Shown: one piece after another, positions 43,740 to 51,705 of the stretch
Layout: each line of letters begins with the position of its first letter
Numbering within the stretch: position 1 is the stretch's first letter
Origin: AWTP1-13 sp963832445
Lineage (GTDB): Bacteria; Pseudomonadota; Alphaproteobacteria; Rhizobiales; Hyphomicrobiaceae
DNA: 64,000 nucleotides
Assembly (NCBI GenBank): GCA_963832445.1
Contig: CAWHUM010000005.1
Span: 6,759-70,758 of the forward strand
Direction: 5' to 3'
Translations under genes and position numbers: made by a program
The notes under the pieces: generated by a model
The model's database searches: none
What the model was told of the DNA's origin: nothing
Seen by the model: only the letters and a program-made list of their open reading frames with translations

Positions 43740-43991
43740 GTGGCCACTGTTCGCATGGGTGCAGCGTTTGCCTTTTTGGCTGCCTTCGCAAGGCCTGCGT
43801 TGCCCAGCGCGCCGATTGCCAATGCGTCGTTCGGACCGGATCAGATTAAGGTCCTCACTCAAGGGTTCGATGGGCCCGACAAGTTCAGTCGCTTCGATGT
43901 GGCTGTTGCAATTGTGCTGGCTGCGATCTTTGCAGCCTGGGTGTTGGCCTACGCGGTTCTTCTCATCATGTACGGCGAACACGCTGGGTGA
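43740..43991 (+). CDS. Small membrane protein, 83 aa
   Basis: A GTG start has AGGAGG five bases before it. An N-terminal hydrophobic segment (FAFLAAFARPALPSAPIANA) may be a signal peptide. After a polar middle, a second hydrophobic helix (about residues 52-76, DVAVAIVLAAIFAAWVLAYAV) reaches the C-terminus. It is not recognised. Its leader shares AGGAGGACTAG with the 45250 gene. Confidence 0.65.
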   Translation: MATVRMGAAFAFLAAFARPALPSAPIANASFGPDQIKVLTQGFDGPDKFSRFDVAVAIVLAAIFAAWVLAYAVLLIMYGEHAG

Positions 43992-44025
43992 TTAATTTGG
44001 CTCTGTTCAGCACTGACGTAGCAGC

Positions 44026-44211
44026 CTATGCGACGGCGGCCATGAGATAGTGCGCCGGCGTCGCGTGCTCGCCGTCGCGATCGATCATGCGGCGCCAGCC
44101 GCTGTCGCACGTCTGGCGGGGCTATCACATCCAGAATGTCAACGCTTACGCCCAGCGGCCTGAAGACCTGGATGGTTCGCTTCCGCGGTGTGGCGACCAA
44201 ATACCTCGCGG
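44026..44211. pseudogene. Rearranged relic of an IS1595-like (ISXO2) transposase
   Basis: Two pieces of the transposase C-terminal end lie head to head. On the plus strand (44121-44211) the frame reads YHIQNVNAYAQR and then, after one extra base, LKTWMVRFRGVATKYLA. On the minus strand (44104-44026) the natural continuation is seen, GWRRMIDRDGEHATPAHYL and a stop. In family members these form one continuous C-terminus, so an inversion break lies between them. No inverted repeats were identified. Confidence 0.5.
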
Positions 44212-44247
44212 CGGTAACGCCACGTTCGCGCTGATATGGCGACGTTT

Positions 44248-44416
44248 TCGCGCTTTGCCGAGCGCGCGGCGGCCAAAGCCGGCATCACAACGGCGGTGTC
44301 GCCGCACTGGGCCATGCACCACGGCTCGCACGCCATCGACCGCGGGGCCAACTTGCCAGAGGTCCATGCGACGCTCGGCCACCGGAACCTATTGGCTGGG
44401 TATGGGTTGCCACTAG
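44248..44416 (+). pseudogene. Relic of a tyrosine recombinase C-terminus
   Basis: The frame reads ERAAAKAGITTAVSPHWAMH and then HGSHAIDRGANLPEVHATLG. This closely parallels residues of the intact recombinase at 61299-62204 (KRAAAKAGISTAISPHWLRH, then HGSHAIDRGASLPEVQSTLG). The relic has lost the catalytic Arg of HxxR (HWAMH) and the terminal Tyr box. Confidence 0.7.
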
Positions 44417-44435
44417 GCTCAACCGGGAGATGCGC

Positions 44436-44762
44436 ATGAAAGTCCGAGGCATTCGAGCATTTGCTGCCGCCTTGACATTGAGTGTGGCAGCGGCGGCGCT
44501 ACTGGCACAGGAGAGTACAAAGGCACCTGCCACAGCGCCGGAGCGGTCGGTCGCCACCCCCGACTCCAACAGCTCGGGGACCAAAGAGACGGGCACGACC
44601 GCGGAGACCGGCGGCAGTCGTGGCCAGACCAAGCAGAATGTTGGTTCTCGCGCGATGACCGCCGAGGATCAGGACCTCGCCGCGGACCAGCCCGAGACGG
44701 CAACCGGTCTCGACCTCAAAGGGCGACCGGTCCGCTTCCCCGCCGCGAAAACGCCGGAATGA
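44436..44762 (+). CDS. Secreted low-complexity protein, 108 aa
   Basis: GGGAG lies 6 nt before the ATG at 44436. A signal peptide (KVRGIRAFAAALTLSVAAAALLAQ) precedes a Thr/Ser/Glu-rich, probably unfolded chain, with SRAMTAEDQDLAADQPETATGLDLKG near the end. No Cys and no lipobox are present. It is probably periplasmic and its function is unknown. It begins just after the integrase relic. Confidence 0.6.
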   Translation: MKVRGIRAFAAALTLSVAAAALLAQESTKAPATAPERSVATPDSNSSGTKETGTTAETGGSRGQTKQNVGSRAMTAEDQDLAADQPETATGLDLKGRPVRFPAAKTPE

Positions 44763-45249
44763 GCTGTTGGCTGAGAGCCACAGGCCAGGCCATAGTTCAC
44801 TATATCGGTAGTGGTCCGCAGGCTCACTATCCCGCGGCCAATCGACTAGATCAATAGCGTGCATCCCGCGGTTGGTTGCATCAGGCTTGCGGCTACCAAG
44901 CGTTCGAGATGGTCGTGCTCAACCCCTGGCGCGAAAAGCTGGGGTGCTTTTGCGTGTATCCGCTTGCGCGATCCGCCATTGCCATTAGTTGCGATCGAGC
45001 TGCTTTGTCATCTCTAGGGAGATTCGCGCCGCTCTTGCCGAATCTGGAAGGCACGGCTCCCGTCGTGTGTTGCGGGCGCTAGCTTGGGAGATCCTGACCT
45101 TCCTGTCCGCAGAATGGCCGCGCAGTGAACGGCCAGTGAACGCTTCCGTCTGCTGACGTTCACGGACTAGCTCAATTTCAAACAAGGTTGTGTGGCCTGA
45201 TGTCCGGTGTGTCTCGTCCGGGGAAGCGAGCGATCAAAGGAGGACTAGA
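44763..45249. other. 487-bp stretch without a recognisable gene
   Basis: Short open frames (for example 44876-45082) lack a ribosome site and a plausible composition. The last 20 bases carry the strong AGGAGG of the 45250 reading frame. Nothing else was seen. Confidence 0.4.
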
Positions 45250-45456
45250 ATGAGGTTGCTACCAGTCGCGGCTTTAGTGGCCGCACTAGCTCTTGCTGCC
45301 ACGGTCTCCGCGCAACAGGCTGCCAAGCCGGCCACCACCAAGGCAGATTGCGAAAAGGCGTAAATGAACTGGGACGCGAAGGGCGGTAAAGACGGCAAGG
45401 GTGCTTGCGTGGCTACTACGGCCCCAGCAAGATCGGGCGACGCACCGAAGAAGTAG
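45250..45456 (+). pseudogene. Small secreted protein gene with an in-frame TAA
   Basis: AGGAGG precedes ATG 45250. A signal peptide (RLLPVAALVAALALAATVSAQ) leads to KPATTKADCEKA, then TAA, then the same frame goes on as MNWDAKGGKDGKGACVATTA and ends at a TAG at 45454. This is the pattern of a small rhizobial secreted family with the motif CEKAGMxWD, in which the TAA takes the place of the Gly codon. It is either a nonsense mutation or a 37-residue peptide. Confidence 0.6.
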
Positions 45457-45483
45457 CAGATCAGCCCCGGCAGGGGGAGTTTC

Positions 45484-45513
45484 GGGGCTCTGCACACAGA
45501 AGCGCGGAGCCCC
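45484..45513 (+). terminator. Hairpin terminator after the 45250 gene
   Basis: GGGGCTC pairs with GAGCCCC, with further GC pairs inside, 28 bp after the reading frame ends. It is followed by TCCTAAAT without a true T-run. Confidence 0.5.
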
Positions 45514-45741
45514 TCCTAAATCCTGGGGCAATGACACCCTGGATCACAATGCTTTGTCGCCTACCCCGCTGATCTAGGAAGGTCCCGCATCAACTCTAGT
45601 GGAGCCTCATATCTCAGCCTGGGGTCGGCTTCTCCTGCTGAAGCCCTACGTGATCACCTCGGTGTTCAGAGTACGTTCAGGTCAAACAATTAAGGTTCCT
45701 GGACGAGGGCAGCGGGGGCTTAAGGCTGACCACACCGCCCC

Positions 45742-46837
45742 ATGAACGAGCAAACTTCTGGTCGAGCGCCAGGCGTTCTCCTCCCGGTGAACGCCGCGCG
45801 TGCACTGCGTTTGCCGCGGGAGCTTCACGCGGCCCTGGCTTGGGGCTCAGCCGGCGTCACAACCGTTCTGCTCAGCCTATATTTCGGGCTGGCCGAAGGC
45901 GGGCCCGCCGACTCTGTCTTCGCGACCGCCGTGACACTGGCTGTTGGTGCTCTGATCGTATGGGTTAGCCGCCGCGTTCTAGTGACGGCTGTGTTGGTCG
46001 TGGCCATGGTCGGCATGGTTCGCGCCATCTCCTACGCCAAGCAACAGGCCACGGAAGTGCTACTGCACGCTTACGACCTGATTGCTTTGACGAAGTCCTG
46101 GTCCGCTCCGGCCGAGGTGTGGTCCCAGCACCATCGTCTTGTGGTCGCTCTCGCCATCGCAGCATTGGCTACGGTGGCAGTGAGCTGGATCGCCGTGCAC
46201 GCCGATGCGACTCGCGTGCCTCGCCATTACGCAGCCTGCGCCTTTGCGCTGCTGGTCGCGATCGTCTGGGTCGCGAACACAGCGCGCGGTGAACGGCGCC
46301 ATACCGAGTTTTATTTCGAGAACACTTACGTCACCTTCTTCTATAGCTCCTGGGCGGAGACTGCGCAGGGGCTATGGCGCGGGCAACTGATCGAAGCGGC
46401 CGTACCTTGGTCCGTGCACCTGAGGGAGGCGCCCCTCCAAGTGGCCGAGAGCTGCTCTCTGCGGGCAAGAGTGCCCCACATCATCCTCATTCACCAGGAG
46501 TCCGCGGTGCCGCCGGCCCTTTTTCCAACGTTGAGCTACGACCGCGCCCTCGACGCCTTTTTCCAATCCTTCGACGGCAACCTCAACAAGCTGCGCGTTG
46601 AAACGTTCGGCGGCGGCTCATGGCTCACCGAGTTCTCGCTGCTGACCGGGCTGTCGACACAGGCGTTCGGCAATATGCGCCAGTATCTCCAGCACGTGAT
46701 GGTGGGCGGGATTCGTGACACGCTACCGCAGGCGCTCGCGCGGTGCGGCTATCGTAACGTCATGTTCTATCCAATGCTGCGCCATTTCTTGGGCTCCGGC
46801 AGGTTCTTCGAGGCCGCCGTGTCCGTCGTCAGGTGCT
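45742..46837 (+). pseudogene. Truncated sulfatase-family membrane protein (LTA-synthase/phosphoethanolamine-transferase-like)
   Basis: About 365 residues remain. Four or five N-terminal membrane helices (about residues 30-175) precede the start of a sulfatase domain: PHIILIHQESAVPPALFP, LRVETFGGGSWLTEFSLLTGLSTQAFG and YRNVMFYPMLRHFLGSGRFFEA. The rest of the domain, with its metal-binding His residues, is missing because an IS3-family element has inserted. Beyond the IS the frame is not restored. The intact protein would have transferred a phospho-group to a surface glycan or lipid. Confidence 0.75.
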
Positions 46838-46893
46838 TTGCGACAGGTTGAGGCTTTCGTGACGGGAGGCTCTGGCTCGGTTGGTGTTTGAGG

Positions 46894-47874
46894 TTAGGCG
46901 GCTTTGCGCTGATGCTGCAATCGTCTTTGTTTGATGGTGTCTCGTTTGATCCTTTCTCGTTGAAGCAGGATGGTCTGGCCGCGTCCGAAGTAGACGTCGG
47001 CCGGTGTCAGGTTCTGCGAGGCTCTCGTGGTAGCGCCGGTGATTGTAGTGGTCGACGAAGTCGTCGATGTGGGCTTCGAGATCGCCGGGCAGGTAGTAGT
47101 TCTCGAGCAGGATGCGGTTCTTGAGCGTCTGGTGCCAGCGCTCGATCTTGCCCTGGGTCTGGGGATGACAGGGCGCGCCGCGGACGTGCTCCATGCCGCG
47201 TTCTTCGAGCCATTCCGCCAGGTCGCCGGCGATGTAGCTCGACCCGTTGTCGCTGAGCAGCCGCGGCTTGTGCACGACGCGCGCCGCAGCGCAGCCCGAT
47301 GCCGTGAGCGCCAGCTGCAGCGTGTCGGTGACGTCGTCGGCCCTCATGGTCGTGCACAGCTTCCAGGCGATGATGTAGCGCGAGAAGTCGTCGAGGATGG
47401 TCGACAGATAGAACCAGCCCCAGCCGATGACCTTCAGGTAGGTGAAGTCGGTCTGCCAGAGCTGGTTGGGGGCCGTGGTCTTGTCCTTGAACTCATCGGC
47501 GGCCTTGATGACGATGAAGGCCGGGCTGGTGATCAGGTCGTGGGCCTTGAGCAGCCGATAGACCGAAGCTTCCGAGACAAAATAGCTCTCTGTGTCGGTG
47601 AAGCGGATGGCCAGCTCGCGCGGCGACAGCTCGGGCTCTCCAGCGCCAGGGCGACGATGCGCTCCCGCACATCGTCAGGGATGCGGTTCCAGACGCGATC
47701 TGGCCGCGACGGCTTGTCTTCGAGCGCCTCAGGCCCGCCGGCTCGATAGCGATCGTACCAGCGATAGAAGGTCGACGGGCGGATGCCGAGCATCTCCAGG
47801 GTGCGCCGCACCGGCAGATGCGACTGCTCGACGAGCCGGATGATCTCGAGCTTCTCGGAGCCGGGGTACCTCAT
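46894..47874 (-). pseudogene. IS3-family transposase OrfB (DDE), two frameshifts
   Basis: Reads MRYPGSEKLEIIRLVEQSHL and ALEDKPSRPDRVWNRIPDDV, loses a base near 47632 (in the SPELSPREL region), continues through WQTDFTYLKVIGWGWFYLST, SDNGSSYIAGDLAEWLEE and HPQTQGKIERWHQTLKNRI, gains a base near 47021, and ends TPADVYFGRGQTILLQRERI ... QRKAA. The DDE catalytic residues are visible in LWQTDF, SDNGSSY and KIERWHQ. Its ATG overlaps the orfA stop (ATGA). Confidence 0.8.
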
Positions 47875-48245
47875 GCTTCGTCTCCCCCATCCGCGATCAT
47901 GCTTTTTTTGAGCAGCCGCAGTTCGAGCGCCTGCTCGGCGACGACCTCCTTCAGCTCCTGGGCCTGGCGCCGGAGATCCTTGACCTCGTCGCTGGTCGCG
48001 GCACGGGCGGTGTCGCCGGCCAGCCGCCGCTTGCCGGCCTCCAGGAACTCCTTCGACCAGCTGTAGTACAGGCTCTCGGCGATGCCCTCGCGGCGGCACA
48101 GCTCGGCGATCGAGTGCTCGCCGCGCAAGCCGTCCAGCACGATGCGGATCTTCTCTTCGGCCGAGTAGTGCTTGCGCGTCGCCCGGCGGATGTCCTTGAC
48201 GACCTCTTCCGACGACAGGTCGGTGGCGTCGGATTTCTGTCTCAT
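47871..48245 (-). CDS. IS3-family OrfA (HTH, leucine-zipper protein)
   Basis: 124 residues. The HTH region RKHYSAEEKIRIVLDGLRGEHSIAELCRREGIAESLYYSWSKEFL is typical of IS3 OrfA, and the C-terminal VKDLRRQAQELKEVVAEQALELRLLKKS is the leucine zipper used for dimerisation. It would bind the IS ends. The start at MRQKSDATD is preferred over an upstream ATG at 48293. It is intact, unlike orfB. Confidence 0.85.
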   Translation of the reverse strand: MRQKSDATDLSSEEVVKDIRRATRKHYSAEEKIRIVLDGLRGEHSIAELCRREGIAESLYYSWSKEFLEAGKRRLAGDTARAATSDEVKDLRRQAQELKEVVAEQALELRLLKKSMIADGGDEA

Positions 48246-48537
48246 CTTCGCTCCTTGAGGGCTACGATGAGCCAGAAATCCTCCCTTCCTCAAGCCGCTA
48301 AGTCTGTCTCACAAGTGCTGATGTCGGACAAGCACACCAAGAACTGACTTCACGCACAAAGCCGCGCACCAAGTGCGCGTCCCTCAATTTCGTGACACAA
48401 CCGGCACCGCGTAAATCCCTCATCGGATTACATGAGCGAAATACTGTCGCACGATCAAATGTCTCCCCCACATCGGGGATGCGGAAAAGGTACAAGACAC
48501 ACGATCTCAGCAGATAACAACGCAAGGAGTTCGGCGT

Positions 48538-48768
48538 ATGGTGGAAGCGAAGAAACCAACGAAGACCCGCGCAACACGCGCTTCCGCTCTGAAGTCGACT
48601 GTGCCTCCTGCGTATGTGAGCAAGTACACTGTCGGCGATCAGACCTCACACCCGATGTTCGGCGACGGCACCGTGACCGCAATCACTGCCAACAAACTGA
48701 CCATCGACTTTCCCGACAGCGTCACCAAGCAAATCGTCGACGGCTACGTGAATCCCTGCCGACTGTAG
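48538..48768 (+). CDS. Stand-alone CarD/UvrD-tail-like small protein, 76 aa
   Basis: AAGGAG lies about 9 nt before the ATG. After a Lys/Thr-rich head the protein has KYTVGDQTSHPMFGDGTVTAITANKLTIDFPDSVTKQIVDGYV, a small beta-barrel (Tudor-like) unit known at the C-terminus of UvrD/PcrA helicases and related to CarD-type domains that touch RNA polymerase. Free-standing versions are common in Hyphomicrobiales genomes, and their role is not known. It is the first intact gene after the IS. Confidence 0.65.
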   Translation: MVEAKKPTKTRATRASALKSTVPPAYVSKYTVGDQTSHPMFGDGTVTAITANKLTIDFPDSVTKQIVDGYVNPCRL

Positions 48769-48809
48769 GCCCGCAACACCCAACGCTATCTCCGCCCAAC
48801 CGCGCGCGC

Positions 48810-49007
48810 TCAGACGCGAAAACCGGTCGGCGGCAAGGAGTCCGGGTCGCTCTTTATCTCGTCTACGTTGTCATTCAAAAACTTCTCGACCGCCTCAGCG
48901 TGGGCGCGATCGGCTGGCCGCTTGAGTTCAATAATCAGCTCGCCGTCCTCGTCATAGACGAAACAACGCTCGCCGGGGTTGCGTGCTTTTGCCGTGAACT
49001 TGGACAT
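48810..49007 (-). CDS. Hypothetical small protein, 65 aa
   Basis: Starts SKFTAKARNPGERCFVYDEDGELIIELKRPADRAHAEAVEKFLNDN, a plausible alpha/beta chain. GAGG stands about 9 nt before ATG 49007. The start lies 11 bp after the stop of the 49019-49198 frame, so the two are probably one transcript. It is not recognised. Confidence 0.5.
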   Translation of the reverse strand: MSKFTAKARNPGERCFVYDEDGELIIELKRPADRAHAEAVEKFLNDNVDEIKSDPDSLPPTGFRV

Positions 49008-49018
49008 CCCAAAACACC

Positions 49019-49198
49019 TCACTTCTTCTCCGTCGCCGCCAACGCCCGCAGCTGATCCTCCGCAGCCTTCAGCTCCGCTGGGTCTTCACTGGCAAATCCA
49101 CCAGCAGCCTTCACCTTCAGCAACGGAGATGCCGAAGCGACCAGCGGCTCACCCACGGAGGACGCAAGTCCAAACGCGGACACCGCAACCAGTACCAC
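49019..49198 (-). CDS. Possible small secreted protein, 59 aa
   Basis: From a GTG at 49198 the frame gives a hydrophobic head (LVAVSAFGLASSVG) and an acidic, helical tail (GGFASEDPAELKAAEDQLRALAATEKK). No clear ribosome site is seen and the frame is open a little further up without an ATG, so the start is uncertain. It is immediately upstream of the 49007 gene. Confidence 0.4.
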   Translation of the reverse strand: MVLVAVSAFGLASSVGEPLVASASPLLKVKAAGGFASEDPAELKAAEDQLRALAATEKK

Positions 49199-49286
49199 CC
49201 AAGTTGATATCGGCGCGACACCAAACGTCGTTGACGCGTCAATCGAAGACGTTCGGAATCACGATGACCGCGCCAAGGAACAGGAA

Positions 49287-49332
49287 GACGAGGCCGGCGT
49301 TTGTGGAGTTGTTGGATTTCGGCGGGGGTGAG
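49287..49332 (-). repeat. LamG-tail relic T, copy a
   Basis: On the minus strand it reads LTPAEIQQLHK. This is the divergent first copy of the repeated tail of a LamG/concanavalin-like domain gene. It follows the 49398 gene with a 65-bp gap. Confidence 0.55.
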
Positions 49333-49397
49333 ACGCGAGCAGAAGCGCAGCGTCGCAAGTCATTTAGAAGCAACCCACGATCAGGCGTTGACTGACG

Positions 49398-49790
49398 TCA
49401 GTGGTGCCGCCACTTTTTGCGTCTTGATGTGCTGCCGGTCTTTGCACGGTGCTCGAGTTCGGTTGCCAGCGTGATCAGCCGCTGAATGAGCGGTCGGATC
49501 TCCGGAACGGCTGCCTGAAGACGAGTGACTTCCGCGCGCTCAGTATCCGTGATGGGCTCCTTTTGCCAATGGGTGAGCTGCAAAGAGTGAGCGAGCAAGA
49601 GGTCGAGCGCATCTTTCGCTTCTTGAAGGGTGAAGGAGACTATGGGCACCGGCAATACTGCGTTTGGATCGAGCAAGAGGGTCTTGATGCGCGAGATATC
49701 GCGTTTCAGTATGGCCGGCGCGCTGTCGATGAGTTCGCGGATCTCCGGAAGCGCGGATATGGGTTTCAAAGTAGGTGATGATCCAAGCAT
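49398..49790 (-). CDS. Hypothetical helical protein, 130 aa
   Basis: No recognised family. It is an alpha-helical chain of hydrophobic/charged repeats (EIRELIDSAPAILKRDISRIKTLLLDPNA, FTLQEAKDALDLLLAHSLQLTHWQK) with a basic His-rich C-terminus. It lies between T copy a and hairpin element H1, which is 20 bp upstream of its ATG, so H1 is in its leader or promoter. Confidence 0.6.
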   Translation of the reverse strand: MLGSSPTLKPISALPEIRELIDSAPAILKRDISRIKTLLLDPNAVLPVPIVSFTLQEAKDALDLLLAHSLQLTHWQKEPITDTERAEVTRLQAAVPEIRPLIQRLITLATELEHRAKTGSTSRRKKWRHH

Positions 49791-49809
49791 TGCCCATCAT
49801 ACGACAAAG

Positions 49810-49856
49810 CGGACGGATTTGGTGGTGGGGTGGCGCGCTGAGCGCGCCGTTGAGCG
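49810..49856 (+). repeat. Hairpin repeat element H1
   Basis: A single CGGACGGATTTGG unit leads to the perfect hairpin GGCGCGCTGAGCGCGCC (49832-49848) and GTTGAGCGG. It is the shortest member of the H family. Confidence 0.7.
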
Positions 49857-49900
49857 GTGATCGACGATCGGTCACACACCGGGGTGCGAGGCCGGGTTTG

Positions 49901-50050
49901 CTATTTCACCGCGGCATCGGTGGAAATACGGGCATTCGGGTAGGGGCTCTTGATCCCGAGGCGGTCGCCGAACGCGAGGTACGCGATACCGACAACGAGG
50001 ACTGCACTCATTGCGAGCCCGACAATTCCCGCTGTGCGAGAATCATTCAT
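49901..50050 (-). CDS. Very small membrane protein, 49 aa
   Basis: ATG 50050 has GAGGAG eight bases upstream. The translation starts NDSRTAGIVGLAMSAVLVVG, a transmembrane helix, then IAYLAFGDRLGIKSPYPNAR and a short polar end. The helix and the good ribosome site support a real gene. The function is unknown. Confidence 0.6.
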   Translation of the reverse strand: MNDSRTAGIVGLAMSAVLVVGIAYLAFGDRLGIKSPYPNARISTDAAVK

Positions 50051-50167
50051 GATCCGTACTCCTCACACAGTTCTGATTGAGCAATGCGCGGCGGAACACA
50101 ATGGTTCCATCAGCGATTGATGGTAGCAGCCTCGGCCTGCCGATGTCGGCGTTTGTGGCACGGAGGT

Positions 50168-50266
50168 TAATGCGTGATGTGGACGGTGCCGAGTTTGTGG
50201 AGCTGCTGCACTTCCACCGCCGAGGGCGCGCGGTTGTAGATGCGGACGGCGTCGATTTTCGCGTGG
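50168..50266 (-). repeat. LamG-tail relic T, copy b (longest)
   Basis: On the minus strand it reads HAKIDAVRIYNRAPSAVEVQ and then QLHKLGTVHITH followed by a stop. IDAVRIYNRAxSxxE is the C-terminal strand region of LamG/concanavalin-A-like domains, which identifies the parent of all T copies. Confidence 0.65.
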
Positions 50267-50386
50267 CTGCAAACAGTTCCGTCAGTACTCATCACTCATC
50301 TTAACGATTTCCAGCCAACATCGGGCTGCAACATTTTGATTCGCCCGACGTTGTCCGCGCCCGCTGATGATCACGGAGTTTACGCC

Positions 50387-50683
50387 ATGAAATGGCTAGC
50401 GCTGCTTCCAATTGCGTTCTTCCTCACCGCACCGGCCCTCGCAGCCGATCTCGACTATCCCCGCCAAGGTCGAGCGAAGGTCCATACCGAACGGACCCCG
50501 CGCCTCGTTGAGTGCGGCTACTACCAACCTATACCCACCGCCTTGTATGACAGCGCCGCAGTGGGCCAATTCAACTCCAATGTCTGGCGCCCCCTCCCTC
50601 GGTGCTGCGCTCATACTCATTGGCGCCCACAGCACGACCACCACCAATGGCGCCACTCGTATGCTGGCATCTCTGGGAGGTGA
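50387..50683 (+). CDS. Secreted protein, 98 aa, C-terminus perhaps altered
   Basis: GGAG precedes the ATG by about 9 nt. A signal peptide (KWLALLPIAFFLTAPALAAD) is followed by LDYPRQGRAKVHTERTPRLVECGYYQPIPTALYDSAAVGQFNSN. The last 30 residues turn His/Arg/Trp-rich and end 8 bp before T copy c, as if the original 3' end was replaced. It is not recognised. Confidence 0.55.
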   Translation: MKWLALLPIAFFLTAPALAADLDYPRQGRAKVHTERTPRLVECGYYQPIPTALYDSAAVGQFNSNVWRPLPRCCAHTHWRPQHDHHQWRHSYAGISGR

Positions 50684-50690
50684 CTACTGG

Positions 50691-50738
50691 GTGATGCGGA
50701 CGGTGCCGAGTTTGTAGAGCTGTCGGATTTCGGCGGCA
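50691..50738 (-). repeat. LamG-tail relic T, copy c
   Basis: Minus-strand reading AAEIRQLYKLGTVRITQ and a stop. It lies 4 bp after the stop of the 50743 gene, so both the gene and the relic end in the same place. Confidence 0.7.
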
Positions 50739-50742
50739 CGTC

Positions 50743-50928
50743 CTAACGCTTCGTCGCTGGAATCTTGCCGCGAACCCCTCCGCGCTTTCGCACGTTGACA
50801 GTGTGTGTGCCGCCACTGATGCCAGTCGTATTCCAGACGGTCTTACCGCGCTTGCGAGCCTCCGCCTCATTGACGCCTGCGGCCAGCATCAGTCCCATGG
50901 TGCAGGCTGCGGCCAGAACCGCCCTCAC
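50743..50928 (-). CDS. Small secreted basic peptide, 61 aa
   Basis: From GTG 50928 with GAGGAAG upstream: a signal peptide (RAVLAAACTMGLMLAAGVNEAEA) and a mature ~38-residue very basic chain with KRGKTVWNTTGISGGTHTVN and a second RKRGG cluster. It could be a cationic surface peptide. A longer frame up to 51069 overlaps the relic of another gene and is less likely. Confidence 0.5.
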   Translation of the reverse strand: MRAVLAAACTMGLMLAAGVNEAEARKRGKTVWNTTGISGGTHTVNVRKRGGVRGKIPATKR

Positions 50929-50969
50929 GAGCACCTTCCTCGATCCTTCGGCTTCGAGATCAGCGTCTG

Positions 50970-51131
50970 CATGGATACTCCTGTCGTCCAGTAAGAACCT
51001 CAAGCGTTTCTTCGATGACCGCGAGTCTCGGCTCGGAGAAGTCAGGGGCCTTGCGGTTCGATCCTTCACGATGAGTGCAGCTTCGCCCCGCCATCCGGCC
51101 CACTTCGGCGCCGATATCGTTCATGGGCTTG
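50970..51131 (-). pseudogene. Truncated copy of the 5' part of the 51706-52134 gene
   Basis: It begins ATG AAC GAT ATC (MNDIGAEVGRMAG) and shows KAPDFSEPRLAVIEETLEVL, paralleling MSEIEAEVRRMAGE and KAPDFSEQ...LAVIEETLDEA in the other copy. It is out of frame in places and stops after about 50 codons. Its upstream region also matches that of the other copy (AGGCTAACACTTTGCT, GAACGGAAATGGGTCAACA). Confidence 0.6.
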
Positions 51132-51191
51132 TCACCTGAAGGCTAACACTTTGCTCCGCGCAAACCTAATCGTAGAACGGAAATGGGTCAA

Positions 51192-51335
51192 CATCACGGA
51201 TTGGGAGGAGCGAGCTCACGGATATTGGAGGGGGCGCGCACGAGTTTCGGTGGACTGGGCTCACGCGTTTCGGACGGGGAGTGCATCACGGATTTTGGTG
51301 GTGTGGTGGCGCGCGAAGCGCGCGGTTGAGCGGGG
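51192..51335 (+). repeat. Hairpin repeat element H2, five units
   Basis: Units of the TCACGGATTTTGGAGG type start at 51194, 51216, 51238, 51261 and 51286 (spacing 22, 22, 23 and 25 bp), followed by a GCGCGCGAAGCGCGC hairpin (about 51310) and GGTTGAGCGGGGAT. It lies upstream of the 51131 relic gene start. Confidence 0.75.
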
Positions 51336-51444
51336 ATTTGGAGTTCGTTGTCGGAGCCGCTTCCCGAACGCTCGTGACGCCGATGCAGGCGTATCAATCG
51401 ACGGCGTTCGAGCGTGCTAAGGTGGCGACGTCATAGGAGCAACC

Positions 51445-51636
51445 ATGCCGCCCAAGCACCGTCCTGTCGAACCAATCCCGCGGGCTCTGGAATTTCTGGC
51501 CAGGTCGTGGTGGCTGCCGGTCCTTCTGGGCATTCACTTTGGGGATCGTCTGTTTGGCTTGGCTGCTGCGGGGGTGATCGGTGGGGACGGTGGCGGCAGC
51601 TTCAGATGGCGGCCGTGGCCGGTAGTCATTACGTGA
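51445..51636 (+). CDS. Small membrane protein, 63 aa
   Basis: AGGAG lies 5 nt before the ATG. A polar head (PPKHRPVEPIPRALEFLARS) leads into one hydrophobic helix (WWLPVLLGIHFGDRLFGLAAAGVIGG). The C-terminus ends inside T copy d. It is not recognised; the ribosome site and helix support translation. Confidence 0.5.
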   Translation: MPPKHRPVEPIPRALEFLARSWWLPVLLGIHFGDRLFGLAAAGVIGGDGGGSFRWRPWPVVIT

Positions 51637-51690
51637 TGCGGACGGTGCCGAGTTTGTAGAGTTGCTGGATTTTGGCGGGGGAGAGGACGC
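51632..51690 (-). repeat. LamG-tail relic T, copy d
   Basis: Minus-strand reading VLSPAKIQQLYKLGTVRIT and a stop, 15 bp beyond the stop of the 51706 gene. Confidence 0.7.
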
Positions 51691-51705
51691 GGGAGCTAGC
51701 CTCCG

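Larger units (their letters stand above)
46838..48314 (-). mobile_element. IS3-family insertion sequence, 1,477 bp
   Basis: Imperfect terminal inverted repeats (left TTGCGACAGGTTGAGG..., right end on the opposite strand TTGTGAGACAGACTTAGC...), both running to GGGAGG, enclose orfA and orfB on the minus strand. GTGCT is found immediately outside each end and is a likely 5-bp target duplication. It disrupts the sulfatase gene. OrfB carries two frameshifts, so the copy is probably immobile on its own. Confidence 0.75.

Noticed and set aside
43530..43982. 150-codon minus-strand frame opposite the 43740 gene
   Set aside because: The plus-strand gene has a strong ribosome site and membrane helices; the opposite frame is Arg/Gly-rich.
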